In this document: one piece after another, positions 1 through 11,487 of the stretch
Layout: each line of letters begins with the position of its first letter
Position numbering within the stretch: position 1 is the stretch's first letter
NCBI GenBank assembly: GCA_963931865.1
Contig: OZ007506.1
Coordinates: forward strand, 11,719,301-11,783,300
DNA: 64,000 nt
Reading direction: 5' to 3'
Origin: Axinella damicornis
Lineage: Eukaryota > Porifera > Demospongiae > Axinellida > Axinellidae
Made by a program: the position numbers and the translations under genes
The notes under the pieces: generated by a model
The model's input: the letters and a program-made list of their open reading frames with translations, nothing else
Told to the model about the DNA's origin: nothing
The model's database searches: none

Positions 1-100
1 CATCCTGCATGCTGAATAATCGGTGGTAGCTACGCCTATAGCTGTCAAATAATAAGTTGCGCACGGGGTACGTGCTCTGCTGAGCACCTCTAGTTCCCAA
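1..100. repeat. Interspersed repeat fragment, inverted copy at 57428-57527
   Basis: The first 100 bases match, in reverse complement, the stretch at about 57428-57527. Both contain the block reading GCGCACGGGGTACGTGCTCT and the block around GAATAATCGGTGGTAG. A related piece with the CCCCGTGC...GCATGCGC core occurs at about 41250-41330 and 57780-57830. No coding potential is seen. The family is unknown. Confidence 0.7.
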
Positions 101-1411
101 TTAACTCTGTTCTTTTGGCCATTGGTACCAGCTAGCTCATTGAAGGTGAGTCAGGTCAACGATGCAGTGAAGCAGTGGCCGGAGTGAGAGCTTTCCAACC
201 TCATGACTCACTTGCTGCTGATCACATGACAGCTTCACTCCCTAACTATGGATATCAGGTTCATATCTGCATATCCATGGAATGGTGGCCCTTCTACCAT
301 TGTATACTTTCCCCAATAGGACACTCTATCCTGGGTGTGGCTCCCCTCCCCTTTCCTATGAGTATGATGCATAACGTTTTGTGATACTAGTATACATATA
401 CTACAACATGCACGTGTACGAAAGTCAGTGACGGGAAAGATAAGTCCATGCAGTGGTTAGCCAGCATGTACCTGCAGACAACGTTACCGTCACAATGTGA
501 AACTAACCAATGCATATCTAGGCATTCAAGTATGGATTTGTACACTTCTACCCAACAAATTAATGCGGAATGTATGCAGGCATGGGATGCCTTTGCCACA
601 GTGGTTACTGACCTGATTCTAAAACTGTGATCTCCATAATTATAGGCTGATTCTCAGTCCCAATGGCCTGGAGGGAGGGGTCGTCAATAATGCTCTCCCT
701 TGTCTATTATATATCCTATGTTGGAAATATGTAATGGCCCTTGCTTTGTATCCCTTACTGCTCAGTAGGCTACCACTGAACATAACTCATTGATCCCCTA
801 TATGCCCAATGCACTTATTGCCAGCATGAAACTGTTCTGTCGACACAAATAAACAATGCAATCATGTAGCCAAATATCATGTTGCTGACCTGTTGGCACA
901 AATATCTCCAAGTCGGAAAAAGCCCACAGTTGCAAGACACTGTATGTATATATATGAAACCCCTGACCACAAACCTCAGATCAAGGGTAGTATAATATTA
1001 TATAGCTGGCTTTCGGAAGAAGGGGGTCAGCATAGTTTGTCCAAAGCTCATTTCCTACACACTCCATTTTCCACCACTTTGAGCTTAGGCATTCATGTGT
1101 ACTGCATCGGTTTTGGTATAGGCCCTTAGCATTTTGTGTATGATGATTAGCTGCCAAGTGTATCTTGATTCTTTATCTGTAAGCTAAGCTACAAAGATGT
1201 GGTGGGTGTTTGGGAGATATGTTTGACGAAAAAGAGAGTCAACTGCAAGGCTACGACATTCCTACTGCCTGACATAATAAGACAGAATGAACAGCAAAAT
1301 AAGTAAAATGCACTATGCTGTGGCTCAGCTAGTGTTGGTGGTAGCACTGGTTGTTTCAGTGGTAATAATATCCATACCATTACACTGCCTAGCTTCCTCA
1401 CACAGCAGACG
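101..1411. other. Non-coding stretch, no recognisable gene
   Basis: The short open frames here are random in composition. None shows a conserved motif or paired splice sites that I can recognise. Confidence 0.5.
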
Positions 1412-1662
1412 CTAAAAACATTTAAAAATGTACCAGGATGTAGGGATACCAGAACGGCAAAAGTAAGGAAACAAGGTAGGTATGATCACACAAAACAGTG
1501 AAGTATACAATCCCCCCTACAGATCTTTTTCCAGTATAATGAAGAAAGATATGCAGGGGGGATTGTATACTTCACTGTTTTGTGTGATCATCCCTACCTT
1601 GTTTCCTACTTTTTGCCATTCTGGTATCCCTACATCCTGTTACATTTTCAAATGTTTTTTAT
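1412..1662. repeat. Long hairpin (fold-back MITE)
   Basis: Two nearly perfect inverted arms of about 107 bases lie at 1413-1519 and 1553-1661, separated by about 33 bases. The arms share, among others, the block GATCACACAAAACAGTGAAG read in opposite directions. This is the structure of a fold-back miniature transposon. No target-site duplication could be fixed with certainty. Confidence 0.85.
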
Positions 1663-2470
1663 TACTTGTTTTTTTTAGCAGCAGGCGCATGTTTGAGCTG
1701 AAATTATCACAGAAGTTGTGAAAAAGCGTTGTGATGTTGCACTGCTCAGTTGAAAATGCTGCTGTTTCATCGAAAACCATCATGAGAGATTGAGGCAATG
1801 TTGAGCTAAGTTGTCTGAAGAAGAAGAAGAAAGGAAGAAAGAATGAAAAACAATTTGCCCGTTTTGCAAGTGCCTGCTTTGGTACATTCGCGATGGTTTT
1901 TCGCAATGCTGGGAGTCTTGTTGGACATGAAACACTCGAAGATGACTGGTATGTTGTTATAAAGGCTTATAAGTATACCGTTTCTGAGATTTGGAGAGAT
2001 TTTTTTTGTATTAGCATATATTGCGTGTCTGTCGTATCCCTACGTATAGAGTCTACCGACTCTATGATAATCCCTGGAATATAACTATTTCTCCTGTTCC
2101 ACCACCTTGCCTTTCCATGCTAACTGTATGGAACCATTCTGAAAGTTTCCCTTAGTAGGCAAAATTCCCATTGTTATAGGCCAAATTCCCAATGCTATGG
2201 TGTCAAAGAGAATACCCCAAAAGACCAAGCATCATGTTGATCCTTCGCACGAGGAACTCCACATGCCTGGCTCATCACATCACAGTTAAATTGCAATCTG
2301 CTTGACATATATATAACACCAGGATTATCCATGCCATGGTCTTATGATAATCCATTGCACTGTAATTGCACCGGCAATTGCCTTAATGGCATTCGCACAA
2401 TCATATATTTATCCCTGCTGTTTCATGCCCAACAGAGCTATAGGTCCTCTGGGTGGACTGGTACAAATCT

Positions 2471-2670
2471 NNNNNNNNNNNNNNNNNNNNNNNNNNNNNN
2501 NNNNNNNNNNNNNNNNNNNNNNNNNNNNNNNNNNNNNNNNNNNNNNNNNNNNNNNNNNNNNNNNNNNNNNNNNNNNNNNNNNNNNNNNNNNNNNNNNNNN
2601 NNNNNNNNNNNNNNNNNNNNNNNNNNNNNNNNNNNNNNNNNNNNNNNNNNNNNNNNNNNNNNNNNNNNNN
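2471..2670. other. Assembly gap (200 N)
   Basis: Exactly 200 undetermined bases, so probably a placeholder of fixed size. Any exon of the upstream gene may be hidden here. Confidence 0.99.
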
Positions 2671-2766
2671 AGGGAGGAGGAGGGGGTGGAGCAAAGTACA
2701 AGTGTGGAAAGTAGTGAATTGGACTTGAGTGACAAGGAGCTGGTAGGTGAAGAAGGCATTGCGTGA
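2671..2766 (+). CDS. Acidic C-terminal exon of an unidentified gene (partial)
   Basis: Directly after the gap, one frame reads about 31 residues rich in Glu, Ser and Asp (EEEGVEQSTSVESSELDLSD and on) before a TGA at about 2764. The composition is that of a disordered acidic tail. The upstream part is lost in the gap, so neither the start nor the family can be given. It could also be chance coding, because purine-rich DNA yields Glu/Ser-rich frames. The region after it to 3230 holds nothing recognisable. Confidence 0.3.
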   Translation, partial: REEEGVEQSTSVESSELDLSDKELVGEEGIA

Positions 2767-3232
2767 CTTACTAACTACTTACTCCGTTTTGTTCATATAA
2801 TCAGTATGTTGAGGATTGTTGTATGTATTGTAATACTCCAGGATTCAGATGTGTGCTCTATGTGCTAGTTTTTGTATGGAATGTCAGCCAAAGTAGACAG
2901 AGTGAAAGTTCATAACCATGCTCACCAATGGGTACAGCATAATATTATACACAGTATGAAATGGTAAATATGGGCAGGCGTGGCATTCACAGTCATGGGA
3001 CCTTCTCACTGTTCTTAATACTTGTTAACAGAAATGACAGAAAATCCTCTGTTCAGGACACAAAGATAGAGTTCAAGTAGCATTGTTGGAGCAGAAGGAG
3101 TCATGCAGGTGTGCTTAGCCTCACCGGCCACCTTTCTCCACACCCACTATGGGATTGGGCGTGTCAAGAGGCTGGCCCATGAGACAAGGTGTGCTGCTGT
3201 ACCTGTAAGTAGGTAGAGACTTTTATTCCCCA

Positions 3233-3448
3233 TCACACCCCCTCAGCCTTCTTCCAAGCCAGGTGTACCTCCTCAGTATGCTTCAACTCCTCAGCATACC
3301 TCCCAGCTAAACAGCCAAGCTTCAAGTACATTATCTCTGCCACTTCAGCAGACATCCTGTAACACCTCCCAGCTAAATAGCCTTGCCATATCTCTACCAC
3401 TTCAGCAGACATCCTCTCCGTCACCCCCAGCATCTGTAAATGTGCCAT
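3233..3448 (-). repeat. Imperfect tandem repeat with an open minus-strand frame
   Basis: Two copies of a roughly 75-base unit sit side by side. Each includes the blocks CTCCCAGCTAAA and CACTTCAGCAGACATCCT. On the minus strand this gives a 71-residue frame with the motif RMSAEV repeated, each followed by LAGR. There is no recognisable domain, and it may be a minisatellite rather than an exon. Confidence 0.4.
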
Positions 3449-3559
3449 CGCTGACTCAACTTAGTGGCCTCATTAATGGGCTTCTGCAGCAAATTGTATC
3501 CACTTCAGCTCAAAGTTTTGATGAAGTACTGTTGTTGATAGTTGTTTGTTGTTGTTAGT

Positions 3560-3617
3560 TATCCAGATTCCAGAATCCAGATTCCAGAATCCAGATTCCA
3601 GAATCCAGATTCCAGCA
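3560..3617. repeat. Short tandem repeat, about 14-base unit
   Basis: The unit CCAGATTCCAGAAT is repeated about four times directly before a fold-back MITE. Confidence 0.85.
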
Positions 3618-3670
3618 TAGTCTCGTTCCCAGACCCTCCCGCGTTTCTGGAGGGTCTGGGAACGAGACTA
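3618..3670. mobile_element. Fold-back MITE, TAGTCTCGTTCCC family
   Basis: A near-perfect 53-base hairpin. It begins TAGTCTCGTTCCCAGACC and ends with the reverse complement. It belongs to the most frequent repeat family of the window (see 12999-13597, 15430-15538, 54473-54583, 55205-55259, 63309-63362). It lies about 90 bases upstream of the SPT6 start codon, so it sits in the promoter or 5' leader. Confidence 0.85.
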
Positions 3671-3757
3671 ATTCCAGCAAATAGTACGTAGTACGACGCA
3701 CGTGCTTGGTAGTGGCGCGGAGCTGGGAGGCCTTTGGCTTTTACTCTGAAGGGCGCC

Positions 3758-3858
3758 ATGAGCGACCTTGATGACAGGGACTTACTGGATAGAGAGGCGG
3801 AGGAGGACTCGGACGAGCAGAGCGGGGAAGACAGCGACGACAACTGAGGAGGAGGAAG
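3758..3858 (+). CDS. SUPT6H: SPT6 exon 1, start codon and acidic N-terminus
   Basis: ATG at 3758 opens MSDLDDRDLLDREAEEDSDE and further acidic residues, as in other SPT6 N-termini (MSD then Glu/Asp-rich). Read straight on, the frame meets TGA at 3845. The frame needed to join the next exon (Glu run then GAKDLEDL) is offset by one, so one base is missing or extra near 3840. Donor AAG|GTGAGA. Confidence 0.6.
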
Positions 3859-4034
3859 GTGAGACAATGTTAGGGATGGAATGTTTTGTAGTCTGTAATA
3901 CCAAAGATCTATTCTGTTTGAGAGGTTTTGTGTGTGTTTCTGTTGAAGATTTCATGTTTTCGTCGAGGTACAGGTGTAATTGAAGTATGATTCTAATTAA
4001 TGCTTACCATGGATATTTTGTGTAACTTTTACAG

Positions 4035-4148
4035 GGGCCAAGGATCTTGAAGACCTGGTCGATGACAATGTGGAGGAGGAGGGAGATGGGAACTTGAATG
4101 AGGAAGAGGTGGACCTGAAGGGGAAGAAGAGAAAGAAGAGAAAAAGAA
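4035..4148 (+). CDS. SUPT6H: SPT6 exon 2, acidic then basic stretch
   Basis: Acceptor TACAG, donor AA|GTGAGT. Encodes AKDLEDLVDDNVEEEGDGN, then KGKKRKKRKR, the acidic-to-basic switch typical of the disordered SPT6 N-terminal tail that binds partners such as Iws1 and nucleosomes. The exons that should follow (about 300 residues) were not found before 12654. The 5.3-kb transposon gene and other repeats occupy that space. Confidence 0.65.
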
Positions 4149-5560
4149 GTGAGTTGGTTTGTGATTCTCATAATGGAGTGAGCCAATTTGCAGTATGCAA
4201 ATACGGCGGGGGAAGTCCTGGGAGATATGGTACCATCAGGTAGACAGATGGTAGACACATGCGGCGGTGCCCAACGTCTACCACTGTGTTCTGTACTGTC
4301 ATTTTGTGAGGTGAATTCAAATATTTATGCCACCTGTTAAGAGAGACATAGCCCATCCAGGTGCTGGCTCTAACCGTCAGTGGCCGAAATAACAGTCGGA
4401 CATCGGACATTTTCCGACCATTTATCCACTTTGTCCGACCAAACATCCATGTGTTCGGTCAAAATGTCCAGCCATTAAAATACCACATCGGGATGACACC
4501 GAGCGAGCTACTAGTGCAAGTACACTGTGCGAGTAGACTCACTTTTACTGCAAGTAAAGCGAGTGTCATCGGTATTTAGAGACATGCACTCGTATTTATA
4601 CCACTAAAGTTGGAGCTTCAAATATGATTATGGGTTTCACAGTTGCTTCATGAATATACTTACCAGGTGGCAAATAGGACTATGAATGCACAACTATAAA
4701 AAGCATTTGCATTGACAATAATACACAGATGCGGAAGATCCGTCAACGCAAACCGAAGAACAGAAAAAAACGTGGAACGAGGCGCAGATCAACAGTCGAG
4801 AATGGCAGAACAAAATTGATTGTGCTTGGACAAATTGTCCGGACACTTTAAAATTTTTATTTCGTCCACTGAACCATGGAAACCCAACACTCTTGGTGCT
4901 CATTCCTCCACATAGCTACTCAAAGATGCAGACAGTGTATCTGGATCACTGAACACAGCTCAAGGCGGTTAAGGCCGCCTCAGGCTCCAGGTGTGTGTTG
5001 TGCGCACGCCGTGTTGATAAACTAATTATCGCAGTTGTATGTAAACACACTGTACATGAAAAGGAAGTTGTGGGTTTTAATTGAAGCGACGTGAGTTGTA
5101 CAGTCATGTGATCGTGATTAGTCTCCTCGTGCGTGCATGAGCTAGCTACACAGTATTGTACTCGTAGATCGTGGGCCAGCATATCTCTCGAGGAACTTCA
5201 GAGTGATTTACCCGTCTCGAACAACTTAGGATCACCCCTCAGCTAACTCATCATGGAGTACGATTGGCTAAAATCGGTGAGTCTTACAAGATCAAACTGT
5301 TAAGCAGGTTTTTTGGCAAAATGATAATACTTTTTTGAGAGCAGTAGTTCTCAAGTGTTCAAGGTGCACTCCCCAGCTCTTTTATTGTCCAAAGAACGCT
5401 TGGGGGTATACCTTGACTTTAAAAATTGCAGGCTACACTGCAGACATAGCATGAACCACTGTATAATTATCTCCACTTCTACCCCCCACAGCCTCACCCA
5501 ACTTTTTTTCTGGAGCAGAGTGAAGGTATGTTAAAACACACAGTGAATGTTAGCTACAAT
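4149..5560. other. SPT6 intron sequence with repeats
   Basis: 4190-4300 contains a partial copy of the MITE at 52962-53365 (shared blocks CTGGGAGATATGGT and ATCAGGTAGACA). 4380-4480 and 4830-4870 hold scattered TTGTCCGGAC-type motifs also seen at 29100 and 41870. At 5252 a small frame ATG..TCG|GTGAGT (MEYDWLKS) looks like a minimal first exon, but no partner exon is recognised. No other coding signal is seen. Confidence 0.4.
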
Positions 5561-5568
5561 GTTACCAG

Positions 5569-7577
5569 TTAAGAGAGTTCCAACTTCCATTCACGAAGTA
5601 ATAGTTTTTGTGTGACACGTTTGTAGTGACAGATGGTTTGCAGGGCAGGTGGGTAATCTTTGTTTCCTGGGTCATGCCCATGTTGTGATTTGAAATCTTG
5701 TAGCCAAGACGAAAGTGAATTGGTGTAAGATGCCACCATGTGTATTAACTTTTGTTTCATGAAGTTGGAAAGTTTGTTATACTCTGACTGCTTGGTTGGT
5801 GAGAACTGTTCCTTTCTCTCTTTGGCAGCCTTAATCTGCGATCTTAAGTAGTCAAAGCGTTGAAGGTTATGTTCAAGGGGAAGAATTTCAGAAATTTGGA
5901 TAGCTAATGTTGTCTTCAGTCCTTGCATCTGTTCACTGGAGGAGTTGATCTGGGTACCAGCCTGTCTGTGGATAGGCTGTCCAACTTGAGGCTGTGGGAA
6001 GGATTGGAGTTGAGGCTGTGGGAGGGAACTACGTTGAGGCTGTGGGAGGGAGCCTACTTGAGGCTGTGGGAGGGAACCGCGTTGAGGCTGTGGGAGGGAG
6101 CCTACTTGAGGCTGTGGGAGGGAACCACGTTGAGGCTGTGGGAGGGAGCCTACTTGAGGCTGTGGGAGGGAACTGCGTTGAGGCTGTGGGAGGGAGCCTA
6201 CTTGAGGCTGTGGGAGAGAGCCAAGTTGACGGGATCCAACTTGAGGCTGTCCAACTTGAGGCTGTGGGAGGGAACCTAGTTGAGGCTGTGGGAGGGAACC
6301 TAGTTGAGGCTGTGGGAGGGAACCTAGTTGAGGCTGTCGGAGGGAGCCTACTTGAGGCTGTGGGAGGGAGCCTAGTTGAGGCTGTGGGAGGGAATTAACT
6401 GGTGACAGCAAAGCAGAGATATTCCCGAGGTCTCCATTGCTCTTGTAGGATCTGATGTAATATGCCGGCAAAATTATATTTTTTGCACAACACTCTTCCC
6501 ACTTTGAATGGAGATAAAGCTCTATATCAGCAAGTGTTGATGAGCGATAGTGGTGCAATTGATGTTCAATTGGAGCACAAGTGGGGGTATCAAAAAATTC
6601 AATACCCTCTTCAGTAGACTTCCACCATTTTCCAGGTCCTGGTATTAGGAAATCACTAATACGTTCAAGATGTGCTTGGTAGTGTACTGAACTATGAGTG
6701 AGCCATGCTTTGGGGATGAAGGTATTCTTCTTTGGTCCTAGCACAAGGGCAAGTTTGTGTACTTCACTCTCTTGTGCCTTGAGATTTGCAATTGTAGAGG
6801 AGTGTGCCTTGGCTTCCTCTTGAATGCGTATCATAATGTTGGGGATAACATGCTCTGGGTGTTGATTGGATGTACCTCTTGTGATGGCTTTGCATTGGCC
6901 AAACATGCGCTCTTGCATTTCGGTGTTTAAAGATCTGAGGCAAATAATGCGATAGAGCAATGGAGCGTGACAGGTCAGAGAGTGGAAATAGCGGCCAAAC
7001 ATCTTCCTCCGGCTCATGGACTTCGGTTGGCTAAAAACCGCGCTACAGAGTTGGTGGTGGACAAAAGCTACATTATGCAAGCGAAGCACAGTCTGTTGAT
7101 TGCGCTTTGACTCCCTTGAGTACAAAATCTCAGTTAACTCTGCAGCTGTTTGGAACACCTGTGTCAGATTCCTGTCAGTCCCAAAGTCCATCAACGTCCT
7201 AGCAATGAGAATCACTGCTTTTCGGCAGTCGGAACAGCGAACAGTGTCCTTCCCAAGAGTAGTGCTAACAATTCCTTCCAGCTTCTCTAGTAGCTCTCCT
7301 GTGGCTACCTTCAGCAGCTCCTCAATGAGGTTACTGATGTGACCCTTGATGTCATGCAGGGGTTCCGTAGGAGCTACTTCATACGCTTCCAACCCAAGTG
7401 ATCTCAGAGATTTTTCAGGGGTCCCTTGAAGCAGTGCTGGGACATTTACTATCCCCTTCCGAAGGTCGTCAAATTCACTGACTAGCTCAGGCTTCCGTTT
7501 CCCTTCAGTAGGCACTCCCCTGAGTCTCAGTTCTTTTTGTAGCTCATGCAGCTTCAAATTGTCCAATGGTTTGGTTC
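5569..7577 (-). CDS. Transposon-encoded protein, 3' exon (SAP-like start, Gln-Pro-Gln repeats)
   Basis: An open frame of about 669 codons from the likely acceptor at 7577 to the stop near 5569. It starts with GTKPLDNLKLHELQKELRLR, a SAP-like helix-extended-helix pattern suggesting DNA binding. It continues with a Cys-containing central region (RCSDCRK) and the block MSRRKMFGRYFHSLTCHAPL, which I recall from recurrent uncharacterised mobile proteins in sponge and coral genomes. Residues about 405-555 are a run of 8-residue repeats (SLPQPQ plus two), then a basic, helix-rich tail. With 8948-10871 it probably forms one spliced gene; the 1.37 kb between them reads as an intron. The enzymatic class is not recognised. 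Confidence 0.6.
5994..6400. repeat. 24-bp tandem repeat encoding an 8-residue Gln/Pro repeat
   Basis: About 16-17 copies of a 24-base unit with the core GAGGCTGTGGGAGGGA. On the minus strand they encode the GSLPQPQ-type repeat. Alternate units differ consistently (V versus R or L after PQPQ), so there is a 48-base higher-order period over part of the array. One stretch near 6225-6260 has lost half a unit. Confidence 0.9.
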
Positions 7578-8947
7578 CTACGTATAGCAGAGATACAGAA
7601 ACACTGCACAACCTAAAATAGCTGGAGGCCATGCATTCTAATTAGAGCTCATCATGAAGAAACCACCAACAGATGTGGAATTTGGTGGAAGTTGTCCATT
7701 AATTGATTATGGAGCCAGATGGCAAGCAGCTTGATTAGCGTACATAGTGTGTAAATAGGCTGGATTAGCTTGTTTAAAGTGTTGATCATAGCTATAAGAG
7801 TGCAGCTGTCTGATTTTGAAGCCATTTCTGAGGCTATCAATCCCTAGGTATTAGCTACTTGTAAACAAGCCTTTTACACGATCTCACCAGATTCCTGTGT
7901 TATATGGAGGTAGAACAGCTGCCTGGAATGAAAAAGCGGGGTCATTCTCTGCCTCTGCTCGAGAAAAACCTCCATGTTTCACTGTTGTGGTCTTAGTTTA
8001 CGATCGTACTCGATCAAGTACCGCCCCTTCCTGCCTTTCTGGAGTGACGATGTCAGTCTAAAGGTGGGGCCTAGCCTTCTTAATGTTCATTATAGAGGGG
8101 GCATACCCTCAAGTCTCGTTAAGCTATTTACCTTCGCGCGGTAAGCGCTCGAAAGTGTGGAAAGCGTATATATATGCTCACCGCGTAGATAGGAAGTTAA
8201 GTATGAGCGTATATATACGCTCGCCGTGTTCAAAGGTTTAACATAATAGCATGGGTTGCAGTGCAATTTTGGGAAATCCATTCAGGAAGACAAATTGCAC
8301 TTGGCTTCACCTCGTGTAATTTATCCCAAATTGCACTGCAAGCCATGCTATTGTATAGTACAGTCATGTGGATTGATTCTGAGACATCTGATTCGTGGAA
8401 GGTCACACGAAATGGATACTAAGATTATATATCCCACTTGTATATAAACCCCATACAAGCAGAGGGTGGTTATGAGCCCATAACACCATCCATCATCCTA
8501 CATGTTCCAGTATAGTACGTTGTGAAGCACTGGCATGTAACTGGAATACTGGACTGTTCAGAGATAGCTGGTCGTTTGCAAGGTGAAGCGCGTCGTCACA
8601 GGTAAGCTGTTCGCATTTGTAGAACTTTCAGCGACTCGATGGTGGGTGGGGTTCAATGTTAACTCCTGTGCTTGACAAACAGTAATGTGCAGAAAACAAG
8701 CCTGGCTTTCTACAGCTAGCTAAGTACGTACCTTAGCTTTGTATCCAAGGAAGTGCCGTGGCAAATCTGCTATACTGCCTCGAGGGATATATACCACTTA
8801 TAGTCCAGTTGTCAGGGATTTATGGCGATGTAAACAAACTGTCGCCCTCAGACTCAGTTAGTTTGCTGCTGACAACTGTACTACCGTAGATCGGGAAATT
8901 TTGCCCGAACATTTCCCGATCTACGGTATAACTATTATTTAACTGAC
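7578..8947 (-). other. Probable intron of the transposon gene, carrying hairpins
   Basis: Bounded on the minus strand by donor CAG|GTCAGT (at 8947) and an acceptor at about 7578 (TACGTAG). It holds an inverted repeat at about 8240-8360 (blocks ATAGCATGG and TTGCAGTGCAATTT on both arms), repeated GCGTATATATACGC-like motifs at 8165-8225, and a near-perfect hairpin at 8883-8931. No other gene is seen. Confidence 0.5.
8883..8931. repeat. Short near-perfect palindrome
   Basis: TACCGTAGATCGGGAAA and its exact reverse complement are separated by about 13 bases. It lies just past the proposed splice donor of the transposon gene, so it is probably intronic. It could be a small MITE or a regulatory hairpin. 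Confidence 0.75.
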
Positions 8948-10871
8948 CTGTATGATTCTTCCAGGCTTCACCTTGCAGAACAAATTCTTGACGTTCAGCA
9001 AGGGTGCGTGTAGGGGCATGATAGCAGTATGAAATGTCGTCAAAACGATCTGAGTCAGCCCCACACTGGACGCAGCAGAAATGCCCACCTTGTTTGTTCC
9101 CTGCTTCAAACTGGGCTGCTGGTCCGTCTGCGTGGAAGAAACGGAGGCCATCGTTCACTGCATGTCCAGCCTCAGTTTTCAGTTTCGTCCTTAGTTCGAG
9201 TGTGCACTCACGGCGCGTCTCGTTGAACATTGCTTGATCTCCTGCAGATGACCGAGATCGTGCCAGGATGTGAACTTCCGGTCGTTCAATTAAGCTAGGG
9301 ACGTCGATGTCTGCCCCGTAGAGGGATTGGACTTCACCACTGGTGTAATAGAAAGCTGGGTCAAAAATTGGTGCAACTAGCACCAAAAAATGGCCATGTC
9401 CGCCAATTGTGGCATGGTCATGCCACATTTTGAAGTGGCGCTGTCGACTGATTAGCCATAACTCTTGTCGAAGATCGTTCGTGCTTTTCTCAGCACTGAT
9501 AGTGTGGTGAAGCTCTCTCAGCCTTTGTTCAATTTGTTCTGCTGACAAATTCTCGAAGTACTCATCTGATTGGTTGCGAATTAGCTTCATTTCTTCATGC
9601 TTTTTGAGCAGTGTCTGTCGGATTTCAAGAAGAGGGATTTTCCTTGCACTAACTTCTACACCTTCAGCCACCAGAGTGTGGCTGCTTTTATCAACAGTGT
9701 AGCGAGTGTACTTCGATTTCACCACTTCTTCACCCACTCTGATATTCCCACTTTCAATCTGTGCCCGCATCCTTTGTCGGTAGTGGGGAACTGGGCGATA
9801 CATGGGAAAGGATGTTCTGCCACCAGCAAGCCTTTTCTTAGCTCGCCTCGGTGCTCTAGCTGTTCTCTGGGTAGCCAAAGCTGCAGGAACATTGTGTTGA
9901 CTCAGGAATTCTTTAATGATCTGTCCTCTGTTTGGTGTTGTCAGACCATACTTACTCCCTATTTCAGACCAGTTGATTGTTTGATCAGGTGACCATGTGT
10001 TTGCTTCAACAAGCAGTTGCTCTTTGTCTATTTGTAGACTGTCTGCTGTCATTCCATGTCTTTTGTGCTTTGCCGGTGGTGCTGATGCATCTCCAAGGCT
10101 TCGTTTAGGTATTGGAGTAAGGCCTTCTGTCTTCCTGATTTTGTCAAAAGCTTGCCAGCTTACTCTGTTCTGCAAAACTATGCTGTCTCCGTTTTCATTG
10201 TACTCCTTTTGTATTGTGTCTCGGATTTGTTTCTCCATTTGTCGTTTTTGTTGTAGCCGCTCAGTACTGCTTGTTTTGCGTACCAGGTTAGATTTGGGGG
10301 TTTCTGTGATTACGTCTTGAACTGACTTTTTGAAGCTCTCTTTACAAATTGCATTCAGCTCTTTCAACGCTTTGCGGCCAAACTGAGATGAACATGACAG
10401 GTCTTTTTCGGTGAAAGAGATACTTGTTGACTTTCTCTTCTTGGCACTTGATATTGGCAGTGTCGGGGTGAGTGGGTGTTCTTCACATGCTCTACATGAG
10501 AACACACTGTGCTGATGTTGTTCAGATTGGGAGAGTTGGTTCCAAGCTGTCGTGCTGAAGGTATTAGTGAATTCGTGTCGTGCCACAGTAGGATGCCATC
10601 GGAGGTTGAACAGACGGTTTGCACGAGGAAAGCATTGCTCAGCAACATTGTATGTGAGCTGTAAACTTTCACAATTTTCAAAGTGCTGGTTATACTTTTG
10701 GAAGATCAGCTTCATACCTCCATTTGGAAGCCTGTTGCGTTTTGTCATGCATTCCTTAGTAAACCACCTGACTGCGACACGAGCGTAGTTACAACTGATG
10801 AATTGAGGCATGGGTCTCTGTAGGGAAAAGTCATTTTGTTGCACTAGTGTACATGTACGTACATGCAGCAT
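8948..10871 (-). CDS. Transposon-encoded protein, 5' exon
   Basis: An open frame of about 641 codons from ATG at 10871 to the proposed donor at 8948. The N-terminal third contains spaced Cys/His residues and long basic, helix-forming stretches (RLQQKRQMEKQIRDTIQKEY). The middle has an Arg/Lys-rich DNA-binding-like segment (RTARAPRRAKKRLAGGR). The C-terminal part carries RFFHADGPAAQFEAGNKQGG followed by HFCCVQCGAD. The HADGPAAQFEAG block is a signature I recall from unnamed repetitive proteins of sponges and corals. It may contain part of a DDE-type catalytic core, but I cannot place the triad. It lies inside the SPT6 locus on the opposite strand. No terminal repeats for the whole element could be fixed. 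Confidence 0.6.
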
Positions 10872-10877
10872 TAATTA

Positions 10878-11066
10878 GCCTTGTTCCCAGGTGCTCGGAA
10901 GGTGGAGAGGAGCACTTGGTATCCACTGTTCACGCATGAGACGTGGAACACAGACTAGTACAGTAGTTTCCCCAGTATCCCAGAAAAACCTGGTGAGCCC
11001 CACATTCATGAACAGTGGATACCATGTACTATTCTTCCTGTACTGAGTGACTAGGAACGAGGCTAA
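10878..11066. mobile_element. MITE of the CCTCGTTCCCAGG family
   Basis: Begins TAGCCTTGTTCCCAGG and ends with the diverged inverse AGGAACGAGGCTA. An inner inverted pair (TGGTATCCACTGTTCA and its complement) lies at about 10918-11025. Confidence 0.7.
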
Positions 11067-11112
11067 TGTAGCATCCGAATTTAATGTAGCATCCGAATTT
11101 AATGTAGCATGG
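11067..11112. repeat. Short tandem repeat, about 18-base unit
   Basis: The unit AATGTAGCATCCGAATTT occurs two and a half times, directly before the CA-rich microsatellite. Confidence 0.8.
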
Positions 11113-11123
11113 GTGTGCTCTTC

Positions 11124-11148
11124 ACACACAAACGCACACACACACGCG

Positions 11149-11180
<32 letters not shown>

Positions 11181-11210
11181 CACACACGCATGCGCACACA
11201 CACACACGCA

Positions 11211-11252
<42 letters not shown>

Positions 11253-11487
11253 CATGCACACACATGTATGCACACACGTATACGCGCACATGTACCCATC
11301 ATGCCCCCCAAACATTACACACATTCACACGCACATGCACACACACACATCCATGCACGCACATGCGTACACACATGCACACACGCACATGCGTACGCTC
11401 ACACACACACATGCACACACACCACATCATGCACACACACCACATCATGCACACACGTACACACACACGCACATGCACACACGCACA
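11124..11487. repeat. (CA)n-rich compound microsatellite
   Basis: About 360 bases of CA units with interspersed CACG, CATG and GTAC steps. It produces His/Thr and Cys/Val frames on both strands that are not genes. Confidence 0.95.

Noticed and set aside
2331..2766. Open frames of 87-140 codons crossing the gap
   Set aside because: Most residues are translated N. Only the ~31 codons after the gap are real sequence.
5923..6398. Plus-strand frames with LRLWEG and VEAVGG repeats
   Set aside because: Shadow frames of the 24-bp tandem repeat whose coding sense is the minus-strand Gln/Pro repeat.
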